From contig JBARCX010000217.1 in assembly GCA_049794535.1 (NCBI GenBank), forward strand, positions 1 through 6,983: a DNA stretch of 6,983 nt, written 5' to 3'. The notes beneath the pieces were generated by a model that worked only from the letters and a program-made list of their open reading frames with translations, was not told the DNA's origin and searched no databases. The DNA is from JBARCX01 sp049794535. Lineage in GTDB: Bacteria; Pseudomonadota; Gammaproteobacteria; Xanthomonadales; Rhodanobacteraceae. The position numbers and the translations under genes were made by a program. This document shows, one piece after another, positions 5,081-6,983 of the stretch; the first letter of the stretch is position 1, and each line of letters opens with the position of its first letter.

Positions 5081-6179
5081 ATGCCGCCACCGCCAGTACG
5101 AAGAAGCCGGCCAACTGAAACAGCGTTAGCACGTTTGACTGGCAGAAAAACCCGAACGAAAGGCCGCCAGATCCGAAATATTTATTGCCCGGCACACTGA
5201 ATATTGGACACGTGTCGGAGACGCTGAGGCTAAAGAAACCCGTGGCTGCTGACACGATCGGTGAATTCGAAACCTGCGCTTGAAACGAGGCGTAAACACT
5301 GTTTGGCGTATCCGTACTCGCGGTGTAAAGCGCACCAACCTGACCGTCTGCATTACCGACATCACAAACGCCGGTCGTGCAACTGGTTGAAGAAGCCGTA
5401 GCCGGATTATTCGTCTGCGTCGTGGTGGTTGTTGCGCCACTACCCGAACCAGAAGTGCCCGAGCCAGCACCCGATCCACTACCCGAACTAGACGACGAAG
5501 CCGGCGTGGTAGTGCCCGTGGAATTAGAGGTAGACGGCCCCGTGTTGGTCTGAGAATTTGTGGCGCTGTTAGGCGAACTCGTAGCGGGAGCAGGATCAGG
5601 CGAAGGCGTATAGGTCACGCAATCACCACTCACCGGGTCACAAATAGTCTTTGAGCCATTCGGATTATTTGTTTCGGAAGGTGGCGTGGTCACTTGAGGT
5701 GCACCAGTCGCGGCGGAACACGTCATACCGGTCTGAACCATCTGGCCCGATAACGGACCACCAAGCGTAAGCGCTAAACAGCAGCCACCGGACTCAGCCT
5801 CGCCAGTAGTACTGCTCTGATTGTAACTAGCACCATTGGCCAACGCTTGCCCAGCCGTGCAACCGTTAGGTGCTGTGTTGCACGGAAAGATCCAGTACTG
5901 ATAGAGCGCCTGAGGCGTGCTCGATCCGTAAAGCAGGTCAACAGCACACGCCGCATTGGGTCCGGTGCCTGTCTGAGAGGCAGGAGCTAGGGGACATGAC
6001 GGATTTGCATTTTTGAAAGAAGGTGTGGCTGCAAGGCTCTGGCAAGCAGCCAATGCCGCTGGATAACTGGCGGCAGTCGCTGTAGCGAAAACCGGCGACG
6101 GCATGAAGGCAGCGGAGAAGGTCAGCAGCGCAACAACAAAAGTGGTAAATCGTCGAATGGCCGACGTAGTCAGCTTCAT
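5052..6179 (-). CDS. gIII: pIII-like minor coat / adsorption protein
   Basis: The 375-residue protein has a signal peptide (about 1-32, cleavage likely after VFA). A Cys-rich N-terminal region follows (Cys 46, 62, 78, 100, 107, 133, 134, 154, 180, 187). Next is a long Pro/Ser/Thr/Gly linker (about 190-262, with GSGSGAGSGTSGSGSG), then a C-terminal domain with Cys 267, 272, 324 and 346. A single hydrophobic anchor (about 349-373) ends the protein. This order of receptor-binding domain, glycine-rich linker and membrane-anchored domain is that of pIII, which binds the pilus and releases the virion. No sequence match to a named pIII is claimed; identification is by architecture and position. The start codon overlaps the stop of the 24-codon frame upstream (ATGA at 6179-6176), and no strong ribosome site precedes it, so translation is probably coupled. 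Confidence 0.85.
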   Translation of the reverse strand: MKLTTSAIRRFTTFVVALLTFSAAFMPSPVFATATAASYPAALAACQSLAATPSFKNANPSCPLAPASQTGTGPNAACAVDLLYGSSTPQALYQYWIFPCNTAPNGCTAGQALANGASYNQSSTTGEAESGGCCLALTLGGPLSGQMVQTGMTCSAATGAPQVTTPPSETNNPNGSKTICDPVSGDCVTYTPSPDPAPATSSPNSATNSQTNTGPSTSNSTGTTTPASSSSSGSGSGAGSGTSGSGSGATTTTTQTNNPATASSTSCTTGVCDVGNADGQVGALYTASTDTPNSVYASFQAQVSNSPIVSAATGFFSLSVSDTCPIFSVPGNKYFGSGGLSFGFFCQSNVLTLFQLAGFFVLAVAAYAAFKIAIY

Positions 6180-6250
6180 TGGTCAAGTCCCGCAGCAGCA
6201 GCCCAACCGCAAAGTGCACCCATAAAGCCAAAAAAAACGAGCATGATCAT
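6176..6250 (-). CDS. 24-residue hydrophobic peptide, candidate pVII/pIX-type minor coat protein
   Basis: ATG 6250 to TGA 6178-6176 encodes MIMLVFFGFMGALCGWAAAA followed by GLDQ: one membrane span with almost nothing else. Its start overlaps the stop of the 132-residue gene as ATGA (6250-6247), and its stop overlaps the pIII start as ATGA (6179-6176). GGAG at 6262-6259 lies eight bases before the ATG, the same spacing as for the 132-residue gene. A second ATG at 6244 would give 22 residues. In Ff phages pVII and pIX are signal-less hydrophobic peptides of about 32-33 residues at the tip of the filament. Size, hydrophobicity and position fit that role, although their gene order differs. It is too short for ordinary gene calling. 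Existence is well supported by the overlaps and ribosome site; function is inferred. Confidence 0.65.
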   Translation of the reverse strand: MIMLVFFGFMGALCGWAAAAGLDQ

Positions 6251-6645
6251 GAGTGCGACTCCGAAAATTCGGCATCTTCTGGCGTATCGTCTTCGTCGGA
6301 ATCCTCAGCATCGTCATGCGCATCGGCCATGCGCTGACCGAAATCCTCCATATCGAAGTTGCGGTAGTAGGATCGATAAAGCTTGTCTTCAGCGCGCACA
6401 TCCCCAGCGCGACGCGCCGCCGCCGCTTTGCGACGCTGGCTGAAGATGCGAGCTACGACGTACACCGCGAACAAGGCAAAGCCAACCGCTACGTAGATAG
6501 CGGCACCGGCGACGAACGCACGAACAACCGCCGAACCCTGCAAGCCGGAAAGCGACGAGGGTAACGAGCTAAGACTGTACGTGCCGGTGCACGGTCCACT
6601 CGTATTCGAGGAACCGCCCAAACCGCATGAAGGTGTGCCGGGCAT
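6247..6645 (-). CDS. Single-span membrane protein of the phage structural operon, function unknown
   Basis: The 132-residue product starts at ATG 6645, with GGAG at 6657-6654 eight bases upstream. The open frame extends 37 codons further, but that part overlaps the terminator and coat gene and is not natural-looking. Residues 1-40 are Gly/Ser/Pro-rich with two Cys (7, 19). Residues 44-67 form a membrane span (FVAGAAIYVAVGFALFAVYVVARI). A basic stretch SQRRKAAAARR follows, so the N-terminus should face the periplasm and the tail the cytoplasm. The tail (about 82-132) ends in a strongly acidic segment (DDAEDSDEDDTPEDAE). It lies between the gVIII terminator and the pIII block and overlaps the 24-residue peptide by 4 bp. 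A minor virion or assembly protein is likely from position, but I recognise no family. Confidence 0.75.
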   Translation of the reverse strand: MPGTPSCGLGGSSNTSGPCTGTYSLSSLPSSLSGLQGSAVVRAFVAGAAIYVAVGFALFAVYVVARIFSQRRKAAAARRAGDVRAEDKLYRSYYRNFDMEDFGQRMADAHDDAEDSDEDDTPEDAEFSESHS

Positions 6646-6660
6646 AGGAATTACTCCGCG

Positions 6661-6693
6661 AAGAAAAAAGACAGGGCGACACACGCCGCCCTG
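6661..6693 (-). terminator. Rho-independent terminator after the major coat gene
   Basis: On the minus strand CAGGGCG (6693-6687) pairs with CGCCCTG (6678-6672) around an eight-base loop. It is followed by TCTTTTTTCTT (6671-6661). It begins 10 bp after the stop of the coat gene. Ff phages have a strong terminator just after gene VIII that limits expression of the downstream minor-coat genes; this occupies the same place. Confidence 0.85.
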
Positions 6694-6703
6694 CCCTAGA
6701 GGC

Positions 6704-6943
6704 TTAGCCGAAGAACTTGCCGACCTTCTTCGTGCCCCACTTCGCGAAACCCACACCGACGAGAATTACACCGGCGCTGACGATGGCCGTGACGATATCG
6801 GCAGTGTCCAGGCCACTGAACAGCGCACTCAGGCCCGACAACGAGCCCGTAGTCTGTGCAAAGGCCGGAGCAGCTGCCGAGCCCACTGCGAGCAGAGTGC
6901 CAAGCGCCAGGGTCTTGCTCTTCAGTACATTGCGAATCTTCAT
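6704..6943 (-). CDS. gVIII: Major coat protein precursor (pVIII type)
   Basis: The chosen ATG (6943-6941) follows AGGA (6955-6952) by eight bases; an ATG five codons earlier overlaps that ribosome site and is less likely. The 79-residue precursor has a basic start (MKIRNVLKSK), a hydrophobic core and an APAFA cleavage site after residue 29. The mature protein would be 50 residues, the same length as Ff pVIII. The mature part has a Ser/Gly/Thr-rich amphipathic N-terminal segment with one acidic pair region (LDTAD), a membrane span at about 49-67 (DIVTAIVSAGVILVGVGFA) and a C-terminus with four Lys for contact with packaged DNA. It is followed by a strong terminator, matching its need for high expression. 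Identification is by architecture and position next to pIII, pVI and Zot genes. Confidence 0.9.
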   Translation of the reverse strand: MKIRNVLKSKTLALGTLLAVGSAAAPAFAQTTGSLSGLSALFSGLDTADIVTAIVSAGVILVGVGFAKWGTKKVGKFFG

Positions 6944-6983
6944 GTTCGCTATCCTCATTTGAGTTGATGATTGATGGTTTACT
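6944..6983 (-). promoter_or_regulatory. Leader of the major coat gene (cut by window edge)
   Basis: The 40 bases upstream of the coat gene contain its ribosome site (GAGGA, 6956-6952) and a short repeated ATCAATCATCAACTCA-like stretch. No clear promoter boxes are visible before the window ends. Earlier phage genes are expected beyond it. Confidence 0.4.

Noticed and set aside
6646..6756. Longer N-terminus for the 132-residue membrane protein
   Set aside because: The extra 37 codons overlap the coat gene and the terminator, and the well-placed GGAG supports the start at 6645.
6944..6958. Earlier ATG for the coat protein
   Set aside because: It overlaps the ribosome site; the internal ATG at 6943 gives a normal signal peptide and correct spacing.
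1..6983. CRISPR array, tRNA or rRNA genes
   Set aside because: No regularly spaced identical repeats with unique spacers and no tRNA or rRNA signatures were seen on reading.

Overview
The window holds two mobile modules meeting at a chromosome-dimer-resolution (dif) type site. The gene content points to a gammaproteobacterium of the Xanthomonadaceae group (Xanthomonas, Stenotrophomonas, Xylella or relatives). The reasons are a Tn4651/TnXax1-like tnpS/tnpT pair, a dif-integrated filamentous phage whose gene order is that of the Xanthomonas Cf/Lf type phages, and a moderately GC-rich composition. No ribosomal or housekeeping gene is present to fix the host, so this assignment is an inference.

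Left module (1 to about 1345): a tyrosine recombinase that runs off the left edge (minus strand) is divergent from a KfrA-like coiled-coil DNA-binding protein (plus strand). About 100 bp lies between them, rich in AT and inverted repeats. This is the arrangement of the cointegrate-resolution genes tnpS and tnpT around the rst site in Tn4651-family Tn3 transposons. No transposase is in view. From 1345 to about 1790 there is no convincing gene, but several sets of short direct repeats occur: TTATCC boxes, TGCCGAGGTTT repeats about 31 bp apart, and TTACGA repeats about 21 bp apart.

Junction: 1886-1913 read on the minus strand matches the E. coli dif site at 25 of 28 positions, including both inner arms and the central hexamer. 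It is the probable attachment site of the prophage to its right. A short coding remnant ends just to its left.

Right module (about 1914 to 6983): a filamentous phage (inovirus) prophage. From the right edge leftward, all on the minus strand, come the major coat protein (gVIII type) and a Rho-independent terminator. A 132-residue single-span membrane protein and a 24-residue hydrophobic peptide follow, then the adsorption protein (pIII type), a pVI/DUF2523-type minor coat protein with an unusual cysteine-repeat ectodomain, and the Zot/pI assembly ATPase. Several of these junctions overlap by 4 to 29 bases, suggesting translational coupling. After zot comes a hairpin-rich intergenic region (about 2781-3085) of the kind that carries packaging and replication signals in filamentous phages, then a possible 32-residue peptide and a 111-residue membrane-anchored protein. 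One gene (98 residues) runs the opposite way next to dif and converges on the 111-residue gene at a strong shared hairpin. Replication genes (gII, gV) are not in the window and would be expected beyond the right edge. No secretin (pIV) gene is present in the visible part, so export may rely on a host secretin, as in CTX-type phages (inference).
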